Of a stretch of DNA of 22,074 bases, positions 8,317 to 18,112 are shown in pieces. This stretch comes from Russula earlei (taxonomy: Eukaryota > Basidiomycota > Agaricomycetes > Russulales > Russulaceae): the NCBI GenBank assembly GCA_025769875.1, contig JAGFNK010000777.1, positions 1-22,074 of the forward strand. The letters run 5' to 3'. The notes beneath the pieces were generated by a model that saw nothing but the letters and a program-made list of their open reading frames with translations, made no database searches and was not told where the DNA came from. Each line of letters starts with the position of its first letter. The first letter of the stretch is position 1. The position numbers were made by a program, and so were the translations under genes.

Positions 8317-9893
8317 ATGGGCTGAAGCAACATGCTTCAAAACGCTGGCCTGCACCGACATGTACTACTGGCCAAAGGAAGGCTGCCCAAAAAAAAACTG
8401 GTGGAAATGAAAGTGACAGCTCAGGCACTCCCACTTGACCGAAGCAATCACAACCACAAGCTCAGGCTTCCAAGACATCCCTTCCTGCTATTGATGAGGA
8501 TGGGGAGGAAGAGTCCTATGCCTATGTAAATGCAGAAGCTGGGGAACTCAGTCCACTGGACCTATATACTCTTGCAGATGACAGTAAACACACCTCACCC
8601 ATCAGACCCATAGAAGGGAGTGATGCTTCAATTGAAGAGGAAGGTGTGCAAATAATGATGAATTGACCCCTTTTGCCGGTGACTAGTGACCCCAGGCCGT
8701 CCAACAATCAACCTCACCTTTGATGTCCCATACAAAAATGCATCTCGGGAACTTGCTGTCAAATCTGACATCTCATTTTCAGATCTTCTTGTCCAAATTG
8801 TGGCCAAAATGGAAACGAGCATCGTCTGTCTATTGCACATTGGATACATCCTTCCCTGGATGGTGCCCAAGATGGGCAAGCCTGTTGCAAAGTTGCTTGA
8901 AGATGGAGCTTCCTTTCAAAAGCTAATCGAGCATGTGTGGAACCATATCGATGAACAGAAGGCAAAAAACCTGTGGAAAGGGCAAAGTCAAGCCTTTCAG
9001 CATCCAGATTGTCGATACCTCTGAACCAGGCACAGAAAAGGTGCGCCTAAATGCTACTCCGCATAATTTCATCTGACAATTTCTCGATGGAAGGGTCCAG
9101 GGAAAAGAAAGACCCAGGTACAGTCAGCACCCTCAAATGCGCTTTCGGATCTCCCTGGCCAAGAACAACATGAACATTTAAAGCTCTTGACTGATAAACA
9201 CCAGTGCGAAAAGCACAATACGCCATGCTATGTGCAAATGAATGGCATACACTACCAGTACATGATGGAGGATCTGAGCATTTGGGCCTCCTTGTTGGTA
9301 TGCCCCATTGTTTTCTTTTGGATCTTCATAGCTTAAAACCACCTTTGCAGGCACCTCACCTCGCAACAGTTGATACTCCCCCAGACAAACTGAATCTCAT
9401 GGACAAATGCTTTTGACAGGTGAAAGTCAGGAACCGGGAAACATCACAACCACCCCCTTCCGATACGTTAGGCTCCATGCCAAACCCTAGCCACATGGTG
9501 GCTGGATCATCCTCTGATCCACCCCAATGGGCGCAAATGATGATGATGATGCTGGGTGGTGCCTTTGCCAACAATGTTAATGGTTCGAACTCCCATCGCT
9601 TACCTCGCTCTGAAAACATCGTTCCCTTTACTCTGAACCCTGGGTCTTTGCAGCCCCAGTCAAAGCGCACCACATCTGATAGGAACATTGCCTACCCTGA
9701 CCTGAGGGAGTGGCTCTGTTCTATTGAGGAGCACCCTTTCAAAAAAAAATATGGTGAAGATTTCTCACAGTACGCTGACATCCTTGTAGAAACCCACAAA
9801 CTTTATACAATTGAAGACATTGTACCACTCACTCACAGTGAGCTGGCACATGTTAGTGGCATGGAATTTGGGACAGCCTCACTGTCATGGTAA
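8317..9893 (+). pseudogene. Decayed repeat gene with SAM-like C-terminus
   Basis: Exons by eye: 8317-8643, 8687-9040, 9094-9297, 9351-about 9886 (introns 43-53 nt). In order the product has a basic, Ser-rich N-terminus; a region TINLTFDVPYKNASRELAVK...FSIQIVD that resembles a ubiquitin-like or PB1-like fold; a Cys/His pair KHQCEKHNTPCYV followed by DLSIWASLL; a Pro/Gly-rich linker with a Met run; and a SAM-like end (YPDLREWLCSIEEHP...FSQYADILVE...MEFGTAS). I associate this order with multi-copy hypothetical proteins of mushrooms, but know no function. Lesions: a base lost just after the ATG (left arm has ggctcgaag), TGA at 8436-8438 where the left arm has CGA, a one-base shift near 8960-8980, and TGA at 9414-9416. 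The SAM-like domain is cut at the LTR border near 9887. Confidence 0.6.
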
Positions 9894-10612
9894 CAAGCCG
9901 TGTCAGCTCTCAAGTGCAAAGACAAGTTGATAGTAGAGATGTGTTCAAGAAAATGGGCCAGTTCCCATGTGTAATGAGTAAGGATCCCTGCAGCGGTCGA
10001 AGAGTTTTATGCTAAACAGGTTATGGCCAATAGACCCTTCCTAGTACAACTTGGTCTGTTGAGAAGCTCGGGTAAGTTTGTAATGGGATAGACTAGGGCT
10101 GGTTCCACTAGCTATATGCGTTCAAGTCTGCAGTAGACCTTGAACAACGCAGAGAGAGTAGAGGAAGGTAGGTCTTAAAGGAGGAGAGCTCTTCTCAGTG
10201 GAGTGAAGAGAGACTCTTAGGGAAGGAAAGGATAGGTAGAGTAGATGGTAGTTGGTGTGTGTGAAGAGTTGGTGAGATGGAGATGTGGATGTGGTTTGAG
10301 GATTAGGAGTGAAGTGGGTTGCAGGTGAATATGTTGGACAAGAGTAGGTTGGATTCTACAAGAGACCAAGCTTAGGGCTTTGGTCACAAAGTACTGAGCT
10401 TATATATACAGGAGAAGTGCAGAAATAGCTGTGCTTTGACTGTGCTACTAGTATAGTAGGAGTCATAATAAGTAGGAGTCATAGAAATGAGGCCACGAAT
10501 AAGTCATAACCAAGTAATTGTGCTGCACAGCAAAGTGCACAGCATTGCACAGTCAAAACTAAGAAGTGAATATAAATGGAAAGAGAACCAAACAAAGGGA
10601 AAGTAACAGCAA
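9887..10612 (-). repeat. LTR, minus orientation, cutting the SAM-like gene
   Basis: The block 9887-10245 matches 365-1 in reverse complement. Continuing in the minus sense, there is a TATA-like tatatataag (about 10398-10408) about 500 bp before the end, and upstream of it a repeated tatgactcctactta and a CA/TG-rich stretch (tgcacagcaaagtgcacagc), as expected of a U3. The downstream border (minus 3' end, ...gttacca) is supported by the point where similarity stops in both copies. The other border near 10612 is a guess, and I could not find a matching target duplication. It may be a solo LTR or the end of a larger degraded element. Confidence 0.5.
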
Positions 10613-11964
10613 TCCAGTGTTACCTGGATGTGTATGGATCACATGATAACACAGAAGGGATCACAAGATGTAAGAGATCACAAGACCAGTAGGTAGAGGG
10701 ATGTACGAAAGCAAGCAGTCCATAGCAAAGGTAAGAAGTGTAAAAGGAAAATGGTGTAACACTCATGGATTTTGCACTTTGCAGTGGAGGATGCATCAGC
10801 TCTGGAGAAAAATAAGAAGGCTTGATTTTAAGAATATACTCACACTTTTCTATACTAGACTTGGATATATGAATACCTCTGTGAGCAGTCGTGATTATGA
10901 AGGTACTGGGTCCTATCTGGAAGCCTCGCCATGCTGAAAGCAAGGCCACTCTTTCACCATCCTCCCCTTTAAGAGTAAGCAGATCTCTTCTTTTCCTCCC
11001 TCTCCTTGCTGCTGGCCATCCCTGTTGTATGTGTGCCTGGGATGTAGCTGATGTATCACCCTCAACATCCCTATAGCCTGCGACAGAAGTCGTTAGCACA
11101 TCACAGGGTAGCTGGTACCATAAGTTCGTGCCCTGTGCATCTCACTCTTTTCTTTTTTTCTGCATCTTCGCCCCATGCCAAGTCAATTGCACGAGGCTGT
11201 CAAGGTGGCCCTAGGTCCTGTGGCCTCAGTGTGCCTGCATGCACGGACACCCAAGTGTGCCCCTTTGCCATCTAATGCCCTTTTTTGTTGTCAGATGGGA
11301 CATTCCCCTCATTTGTGTGCTGACAGGAATAAGCCAGCTGAACGTGAACTTCATTGTTCAGTCATCATGTGCCCTCTGACAGACCGACAGAGAGCCTGAG
11401 GCACAGTCTTTTGATGGGGTAATATATCACACAAGGGAAGCATTTTTCTAGCAATGACCTAACTCTTTTTTATTTGACTGGTTATATTATACACATTGTG
11501 TCAGTTTGTGTTCTCCCCAGGTTCCTCAGAAAGACCACCTTGTGGTCAACAACCCTCATCCACCTTCCCACCTGAATGGTCAGCATGCTGCCCAAATGAA
11601 AGCTTGAACTTGAGGTATCGAGCTCACCCAGTTGTGGCGTCATGGTGTTCACCCTGCACCGAGATTGTGCCATGGACCCACTGGTCAGTGAATCAGTCTT
11701 GAATTGTGACTGAAAGACAGAAAACTCACCCATAAAGTGACTGTGAGCAGAATGTGCCAAATGATGGACTTGACAATGTTCTTATATGTCATGTTCAACC
11801 TCAAGAGCAAGAGAATGGGCTAGGTGAAGGTGAGGTGGGTGTGAGAAGCAACATACAGTGTCCAAGTGATGTGTGGCAGCAAGGAAGCAACTCAAAAAAA
11901 ACAAGTGTATGCACATGTGCCACCGACTCGCTCAGCATTCACATTTGCATTTGTTTGCTGCAAA
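10613..11964. other. Unassigned 1.35 kb in right arm
   Basis: Absent from the left arm. I recognise no domain on either strand. A minus open frame (10620-11099) has a basic RRGRKRRD patch. On plus, short open stretches such as VPQKDHLVVNNPHPPSH after 11513 could be exons of the parent repeat gene, since a possible 3' splice site (tctccccag) precedes it at 11513-11521. T-rich tracts and frequent stops argue against an intact gene. Confidence 0.3.
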
Positions 11965-12775
11965 TGGCTTACAAGAGTACATATGTGTGTATTCCTTTTG
12001 TGCCATCTCTTTGTCCTCACATCATCATCATCACCGCCAGCATGCCACCTCACCCCCATCAACCACCGCATGCCCTTGCCCTCAATGCCCTGGCCTTCAC
12101 CATGCACCAACGAGTCCCGATGCACTGCTGAAGAGCCCCGTACCATGCTGCCATCTTCATTGCCATCAGATGGTGTTGCTACTGTATGTTTCAGTATGCT
12201 TTTTCTCCCCTTTTACTAGTCTCTCATTTTGTTAGTCAGAGATCTGCATGCCACCTATGCATCCATTTCCCAGCCTGCCACTGTCTTCCCTCTCCCTTTC
12301 TACATCCACACCCCCTCACTCCTCTACCTTGCATCTGCCATCCAATCTCTCCAATCGTCCCACCTGCAATCGCATTCTGCAGTGCCATCAGTGCCCAAGC
12401 AACCACCCACCAGCACTCTCCCTATCCCCCCTCCAGCCTCTCCTTTGCATCATCTCCCCCTCATGTTGTGACTTGACCACACCCCTCATCACCACACCTG
12501 GCCTCGGCCATCCTTCACAAATCGCCACACACCACTACCACAGCCGCTGGAGATCATGACTTGATACCTTGCATTGTCCAGCTTCAGTCCCCTTCTTATG
12601 TCTAGATTTCCTTTCATATGCCTGTCTTTTGTGCTTTTCCTGTCCCTTAGCCTTAGTTCCCACCTGTATATGCTACCATCTTGAATAAAGTTGCCCTGTT
12701 GTCCTCTTATCATCTGTGTGAACCTGAGTGCAGTTGAATGAACAAACACATTCTTGTGTTCCCGCTAGGTGCTCC
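11965..12775 (+). other. Shared distal block of the arm unit, with poly(A) signal
   Basis: Pairs with 5119-5392 and 1212-1757 on the left. Several frames stay open and are Ser/Pro/Leu-rich in both arms, which reflects CT-rich composition rather than a clear protein. AATAAA at 12684-12689 (partner at 1298-1303, minus) is a plausible polyadenylation signal for a transcript starting near the dyad. The empty Harbinger target is at 12236-12238. Confidence 0.5.
12684..12689 (+). promoter_or_regulatory. AATAAA polyadenylation-type signal in right arm
   Basis: The hexamer sits in ttgaataaagttgcc and is conserved in the left arm (minus, 1298-1303). Its position, orientation and conservation suggest the 3' end of the arm transcript. 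Function is inferred. Confidence 0.4.
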
Positions 12776-12796
12776 TCCCAGTCAAAAACACTATGG

Positions 12797-13385
12797 TGTT
12801 AAGGCTCCAAAGTGCCTTAAATAAGATCAATGGTCGCGTCTATAAACGCGTCCTACCAATGCAGATATGCTTGAGTCAAGCAAGCAGTACTCGTGGAGGG
12901 GAAGGAGTGTTTAGATCCTTCTAGAGTATGACAACAAGATGAGAGGGGCTCTGCAGACGGGGTAGGAGTCAACTGTTTGGGATTGGCAAACTAAGTCGAG
13001 CTTAAGGCTCAACTGTTTCTACTGGAGGCTTTATATAGCCCTACAGGGATAAGGTTCATGCTACTGTAGTACTGGTTGGTGCTATAGAAGCAAAAGGCGG
13101 CTCATAGAAGCGAGGTTGCTTCTATGTAAACGATCTCGGTGCTGGAAGCATTAAGTGCTTCCCCAATCAAGGAATCGACGTACGTGGCGGTACAGGAACA
13201 TCTGGGACAGAAGCAATGCTATTCATTGCTTTTTCAGTACATCTTCTGAAAGATACGATCAACGCGCTCCGAACGAGATATCAACGAACATGAACGATCA
13301 AGATCTGACGCACGCATAATGCAAACAGTGCAGTCCCTAGTTCAGGTGTTCCGGCATCTTCCGGACCCCAAACCACTCGGTAACA
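12797..13385 (+). mobile_element. Solo LTR, 589 bp, different family
   Basis: Begins TGTTAAGG and ends CGGTAACA (terminal TGTTA...TAACA), flanked by the 5-bp duplication TATGG (12792-12796 and 13386-13390). The left arm keeps the empty site with a single copy (CCATA on plus, 1030-1034). A TATA-like tttatatagcc at about 13030-13040 gives plus orientation. The sequence is unlike the solo LTR at 5832-6659. No internal part remains. Confidence 0.92.
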
Positions 13386-13552
13386 TATGGGGCTGCCTCA
13401 AGACAGCCCATGGGTACAACATGAGGGCAAAATAATAGATATTGACCATGATTTTGAGTTGTAATTCATGTAATACACATGTGGAGGTGGCTTGAGTCCA
13501 GCTCCACCAATTCTCACTCAAATCTCATGAAAACGATGGGGCTGCCTAGCCC

Positions 13553-15489
13553 TCATTCAGGCAATTCAGGGACAATAAGTTTCATATAAATTAAAGGTGT
13601 TTTGAGGGAGATATTCATCCTGCACGTTTGAGGGGGTTTTCTGTGCCAATTTGGGTGGAATTCAAGCTCCACCAAGTGTGCTGAAAATTTCTGTGGTTCT
13701 TTGAAATAAGTGAGGTTTTTGTGATCTGTTCTCACTCTGACTGGTTCATCGGCTCCTAAGAAGAATGATCGTCCACTTTTTAGTCCAAAGATTACTGCTG
13801 CTAATTCTTTGTTGTGTGCATTGTAATTTCTTTCCATGTCTAGCAGCGTTTGGGAGTAGTATGCTATGGGGTGTAGGCCATCCTCATATTCTTGTGATAT
13901 AACTGCTCCTACAGCAAATCCTGATGCATCAGTATTCAGGACAAATTGTTTTGTCCAGTCTGGGGTGCAGAGTACTGGATATGATACATATGTTTCTTTA
14001 GGACTTGGAAAGCCTGTGCCTCTTTTGTTGTCCATTCCCATTGTTTATTTTTCTTTGTCAAGTCATTCAGTGGTCTGGCTTTTATAGAAAAGTTGGGTAT
14101 AAAGTTGCAATAAAAGTTACAAAATCCTAAGAAGCTTCTGACTTCTTTCAATGTTGTTCGGGTTGGCCAGTCTTTAATTCCTTTGACTTTGACAGGATCC
14201 ATGGTTATCTTTCCTTCTCCTATGATTACTCCAAGGTATTCAACCTTTTTCTTGTGGAATTGGCACTTTTCTGGCTTGAGGTAGAGGTTGTGCTTCTTTA
14301 ACTTGGATAGGATATGGTTGACCTTTTGCATATGTTTTATTTCATTGCTTTCTGTCACAATAATAATGTCGTCCATGTATATTTTAAGCCAGCCTTGTGC
14401 GAGTTCTTCTTGAAAAATGTCGTCCATCATAGTTTGGAAGGTAGCTGGAGAGTTAGTCAACCCAAAGAACATTATGGTTGGTTCAAACAGCCTGTCACTA
14501 GTCATGAAGGCTGCTTTCCATTCATCTCCTTCTTTAATTTGGATGTTGTTGTATCCCCATCTGATGTCAAATTTTGTAAAGAGTTCTTTTCCTGCTAAAG
14601 TGTGGATAAGTTCCGGGATTAGTGGTAGTGAGTACACATTCAGTATTGTCCATCTGTTTAGGTTTCTATAATCTTGTACTGGTTGGAATTTGCCATCTTT
14701 CTTTCTTATAAGAAAGAATCCACTAGCATATGGTGAGTTAGACCTTCATATCTGTTTGAGTCGCAGGTTTTGCTCCAGAAATTTCCCCTGTTCTTCTTTT
14801 TCTTTAGGTGAGAGGGGGTACACTCTACAATTAATTGTTGTTGGGGCATCTGACTTCAGGTCAATGGTGTGGTCCCATTTCCTGGGTCCCAGAAATCTTT
14901 CTGATTCTTGTTCCATGAAAACTTGTCCATGTTTGTGGTATTGATGAGGGACCATTTCTTGCCATGTCTGGGGTTTTTCTTCCATTTGAGATTCGGCTAG
15001 TTGTTGGGCTATGGTGGTCTCACATATTTGAGTTTGTATCCATAGTTCATCACCTTCTTCCCAGTCAGTCAAGGCCTTTATCCATTCCGGCGTCTTTTGT
15101 TTTCCTGATAGGGTGATCCTCCCCATCATTGTTCCTTTAGACCAGTTTATTCTTGGATTGACTGATTCTAGAAATGGGTATCCTAGGATCATGTCGTCTT
15201 GTCCTATGTCCACAACTAAGAATTGATGTACTTGTTTTTGTCTGAGTAGTTTCATTTCTAAGTCAACTGCTTGTGTGATTTTTCCTAAATGGTTAAGGGT
15301 TCCATCAACGTTTCTAATGTTTCTGGCCAGAGGTCGTTCTCTGGTTTGTAGGTGTAGTTCTTTTGTTAATTTGGGGGATATGAAGCACTCTGTGGCCCCA
15401 CTGTCTATCAGGGCTTTCTTTTCAGCTTTGTTTGGTCCAGTGTAAATGGTAGTCATCACTGATATTGATTTCCTTTGAGACTTATACAT
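13553..15489 (-). pseudogene. pol: Ty3/gypsy Pol: protease-RT-RNase H, broken
   Basis: From ATG 15489 (MYKSQRKS). The aspartic protease has ALIDSGATECFIS and DMILGYPFL. The RT region begins near SERFLGPRKWDHTIDL and has GKFQPVQDYRNLN, ELFTKFDIRWGYNNI, FFGLTNSPATFQ, the catalytic IYMDDIIIV and SFLGFCNFYCNFI. RNase H follows with LNTDASGFAVGAVISQ, ERNYNAHNKELAAVI and RTDHKNLTYF. Lesions: TGA at 14746-14748 between LRLKQI and RSNSPYASGFF (an Arg is expected), a one-base frameshift near 13985-14000 just before RNase H, and loss of all integrase after IVPELPE. The enzyme would copy element RNA in cytoplasmic particles. Confidence 0.9.
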
Positions 15490-15527
15490 TGGATTGATAT
15501 TTAAAGCTCAAGCGACCGCTGTCATGC

Positions 15528-16883
15528 TCAAGTGTCCAAAAAATCCTTTCCTTCATCTTCTTCATCTCCCATTAAGGCCTTGATAAAGGCTTCTCTGTCT
15601 TGTACAGAGAGCGCCTTTGCTCTCTTTGCCAGTTTGACGATGGCATCTTCTTTGATAACCTCCACAATGGAGGATTCGGATGTGGTGGTAGTGACTTCAG
15701 CAGGGCATGTGCGAGTCGCTTTGTGTTTCGGTTTCATGGGGCAGTCGCGAGCTAAATGTCCTCGAAGAGAGCAGTGGAAACACCTTCCTTCTTCATGGTG
15801 TTTTTTTTTCTCAGCTTCGGTGACCGCCTTGCATGCAGTGCCTGCACTGGTGTCCATGGCGTTCAGGTTGCGTGGTGGGAGTTGAGGGCGTGTGGGTGTC
15901 GCGTTGTTGGGATTGTTCCCATGGTTACTCCAATTTGAATTCGCGAGTTGGCCCCAAGGTCTATTGTTTTGGAACTGACCTTGGCCACATGTGTGTGTGC
16001 TGGAGTGGTCTGGAAGGATGGCACATTTGTGCATCCAGACCTGATGACGTTTCTGTGCTGCTGCAACCCAATCTTGAAAGGAAGTAGGGTCTTTGAGGTC
16101 AAGGCAGGACTCCACTAAGCTTCTCGAAAGTCCCCATGCAAAGAGTCGCATGACCGTCAGTTCATCAACATTGAGTCCCGCACGTCTGGCTAGTAATTGG
16201 AATTTGGATACATAGTCGTCAAGAAGGCCGTCTTTCATTTTCAATTCCTTGAGTTGGTCCTGGGCTTTCTCATGTTCCATGTAGTCAGTGAAGGTGTGGT
16301 GGAACTGTTGTTGCATTGCCTCCCACATGGTGAGCCTGAGGGGAATGTTTGTTGGGTCATCTTGAACATCTTCAAGCCATTGGTCCATTGCTTCGAGCCA
16401 GCCTTCTACCTTAGGATCTTTCAGAAGAGAGAGGAAATAAGCACACTTTTTGATTGGATCTCTGGCAATTTTGCTATCATGGTTCATAGACATGAACCTG
16501 TTGAATGTGACCAAGAACATGTGCGTCTGCGCATGATTGCCATTGAAAAAGTTGGGGGGAATGCCCTTGAGTTTTCCATTGTTGGGGCCACGTGCATTGC
16601 AATTGCGGTCAGCGCATGTATTGTAGTTGTCAGGGTCGGGGTTGGGACTCAGGGGTCATATTCCATGTCCTGCAAATCCTGCAAACAAGGTGTGAGGGGG
16701 TGCTTGTGCCGTTCCAGATGATGTGGGCTGTGGTAGGGTCGGTTCAGGGTTGGTGGCGGCAACAAAAATGTTCGTCATCATCATGAGTTCGAGCTCCATT
16801 GGAGCATCGGTGGGCAGAGCGGGCCTGGGCATTGGAGCGCGGCTTGGGGCTTTGGAACTGGGGAGGGGTTCACCTGAGTCCAT
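15528..16883 (-). pseudogene. gag: Ty3/gypsy Gag with zinc knuckle, one nonsense codon
   Basis: Structural capsid/nucleocapsid protein. The first good ATG is at 16883 (MDSGEPLPSS); the frame is open further upstream. A Pro/Ala-rich N-terminus (about residues 1-75) is followed by a capsid-like helical region (FNGNHAQTHMFLVTFNRFM, LKDPKVEGWLEAMDQW, DDYVSKFQLLARRAGL), an Asn/Pro/Gln-rich linker and one CX2CX4HX4C zinc knuckle (CFHCSLRGHLARDCP). TGA at 16656-16658 interrupts the frame just before the capsid region, where Arg would fit. Readthrough is possible, but similar TGAs in neighbouring elements make mutation likelier. Pol starts 39 bases downstream in another frame. Confidence 0.88.
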
Positions 16884-17071
16884 AAGTTGTTTGTAGTTCA
16901 GTCCTTTGAGGGGGTTCTGAGCAAGTCTGAAGGCTGGGCGAGTGACGCATGTCACTTCCCAGGTGGTCCCGCGTCTGGCAATTTCAAACCATAAGCCATA
17001 GGTATGGCTCAGGGCTACTTTAGTGTTTCTCCAAATGGCATAATATCCTGTCCATATATTAAAAGGATACC

Positions 17072-17640
17072 TTGAATAATGTTCTAGAGATAGTCATTTC
17101 CCATATACCTGCACTGGGTTGTGAGGAATTCAGGAAAAGGCTCCAGCAAGACAAAATTGCAAATCACGTCAAGTCAAATCATGCTTGCCAAATTGGGAAT
17201 CCCTGTGAGACCGTGTTTGCAAAAACACTGTACACAATGGTGAACAAGGCAAAGTCCCAACAGCTCAGGAAACAGATTATCAGAAAGGAAGTAGATGACC
17301 TGAAGGCTTACGCTGCAAAGCTTTACACAGAAGAACAATCTAGATCACTCGCACCTGGGGAAAAAGAAGAAATCATCGTGTCAAATCTGTCAAGATGCAT
17401 CAGATGCTCACTTCATGACAACAGGCAGACACATTCCACTCTCTCACAAAACCTTAATCTGTCATGCACAAGGTGGTGTGACTTTGACTGAGTCCAATAG
17501 AAAGAAAAGTTGGTTATCAGAGGAAGAACAAAAGACTATGGTGGATTTTGCGATTGACATTGCACAGTGTGGATTTCCACTTAGTCCATGAAGGTTAAAG
17601 GACGGGATCCCTCACCTGATACTTATACCCAGCACCATTC
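17072..17640 (+). pseudogene. pogo-type transposase N-terminus (CENP-B-like HTH), fragment
   Basis: The open frame enters at about 17072 without an ATG, so the 5' end is missing. It reads ISHIPALGCEEFRKRL, then MVNKAKSQQLRKQIIRKEV, AYAAKLYTEEQ and SLAPGEKEE, an arrangement I know from mushroom transposases with a Tc5/CENP-B helix-turn-helix. After a one-base shift near 17385-17400 the sequence resumes with HFMTTGRHIPLSHKTL and the HTH-like TESNRKKSWLSEEEQKTMVD, then AQCGFPLSP, TGA at 17589-17591, RLKD. An Arg is expected at the TGA. Similarity ends there; the DDE nuclease half is absent. Family assignment is from motif memory, not a search. Confidence 0.62.
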
Positions 17641-17939
17641 AGCCACTTTGAGTGGAATTAGTTAGTTACCACACTTCAGACCTAGGCTAGTTAATTAGCA
17701 TAGATGTTGATTGGCTTGATCATTGTTTCCACTCCTTGTATACCTGTTGCCTACTTATATGAGTAGACAGAGTACTTACCTTCCCTCAGTGATCACTCAT
17801 GCATGCAAGTCACTGAGCACAGTTGTTCATTATTCAGTGACTCTCACATGTGCAAACATGCAGGCCCACCTTTGGATGCTGCACTCACTCAATAGAATCA
17901 TTGTATCCCACTCTCAATCAACCACAAGGTTCTCACAGG
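17641..17939. other. Unassigned spacer, AT-rich
   Basis: I see no gene or clear repeat border here. It contains ttagttagttacc and palindromic ctagttaattag-type short words. It may be LTR or leader sequence of the copia fragment that follows. Confidence 0.25.
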
Positions 17940-18112
17940 TTATGGGCCCTAGGCCTCAGCCAGCTACATCGTCCTCTGCCATCTCCATGGTGCCATCACC
18001 CATGCCTGGAACATTTGACCAATTCCCAGCAGTCATCCCTCACCTTTAGCTCAATGGGTCAAACTGGGCAGATTTCACCATGTGGTTCCATGAGGCGATG
18101 GAAGCCACATAC
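17940..18112 (+). pseudogene. Copia-type Gag N-terminal fragment
   Basis: A short frame starting ATG 17942 (MGPRPQPATSSS) leads to FDQFPAVIPHL, a TAG stop at 18048-18050, and then LNGSNWADFTMWFHEAMEATYCW. The pattern LNGSNWA...EA.EATYCW is typical of the start of Gag polyproteins of fungal Ty1/copia elements. It is cut at about 18112 by the probable LTR of another copia element. Assignment is moderate, since only about 60 residues remain. Confidence 0.5.

Larger units (their letters stand above)
8197..13551 (+). repeat. Right arm of the large inverted duplication
   Basis: Mirror of the left arm (see 882-5831). Blocks 8199-8530, 11965-12775, 12775-12795 and 13386-13551 are shared. The segment 8531-11964 (about 3.4 kb, the rest of the SAM-like gene plus an LTR) is not in the left arm, and the solo LTR 12797-13385 is a later insertion. 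Homology ends at tagcc (13551), immediately beside the truncated gypsy pol gene. Confidence 0.85.
13552..16960 (-). mobile_element. Ty3/gypsy retrotransposon remnant, 3'-truncated
   Basis: Gag, protease, reverse transcriptase and RNase H follow in the Ty3/gypsy order on minus. The element ends abruptly after RNase H, where the integrase zinc-finger region should begin, and the next base on the minus strand belongs to the palindrome arm. No LTR is visible at either end: upstream of gag the same frame stays open for about 40 more codons without a recognisable LTR or primer-binding site. It is therefore a fragment, not a full insertion. Confidence 0.85.

Noticed and set aside
13391..13551. Direct repeat atggggctgcct near both ends of the outermost arm block, as terminal repeats of a small transposon
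   Set aside because: Only about 12 bp, in direct orientation, without a flanking duplication; in the left arm one copy is degraded.
14314..14944. Plus-strand open frames across the gypsy Pol gene
   Set aside because: Antisense to clear RT motifs (YMDD and others on minus).
16656..16658. In-frame TGA in gypsy gag as programmed readthrough
   Set aside because: It lies within the N-terminal part of Gag, not at the Gag/Pol junction, and the same TGA-for-Arg pattern occurs in unrelated neighbouring elements.
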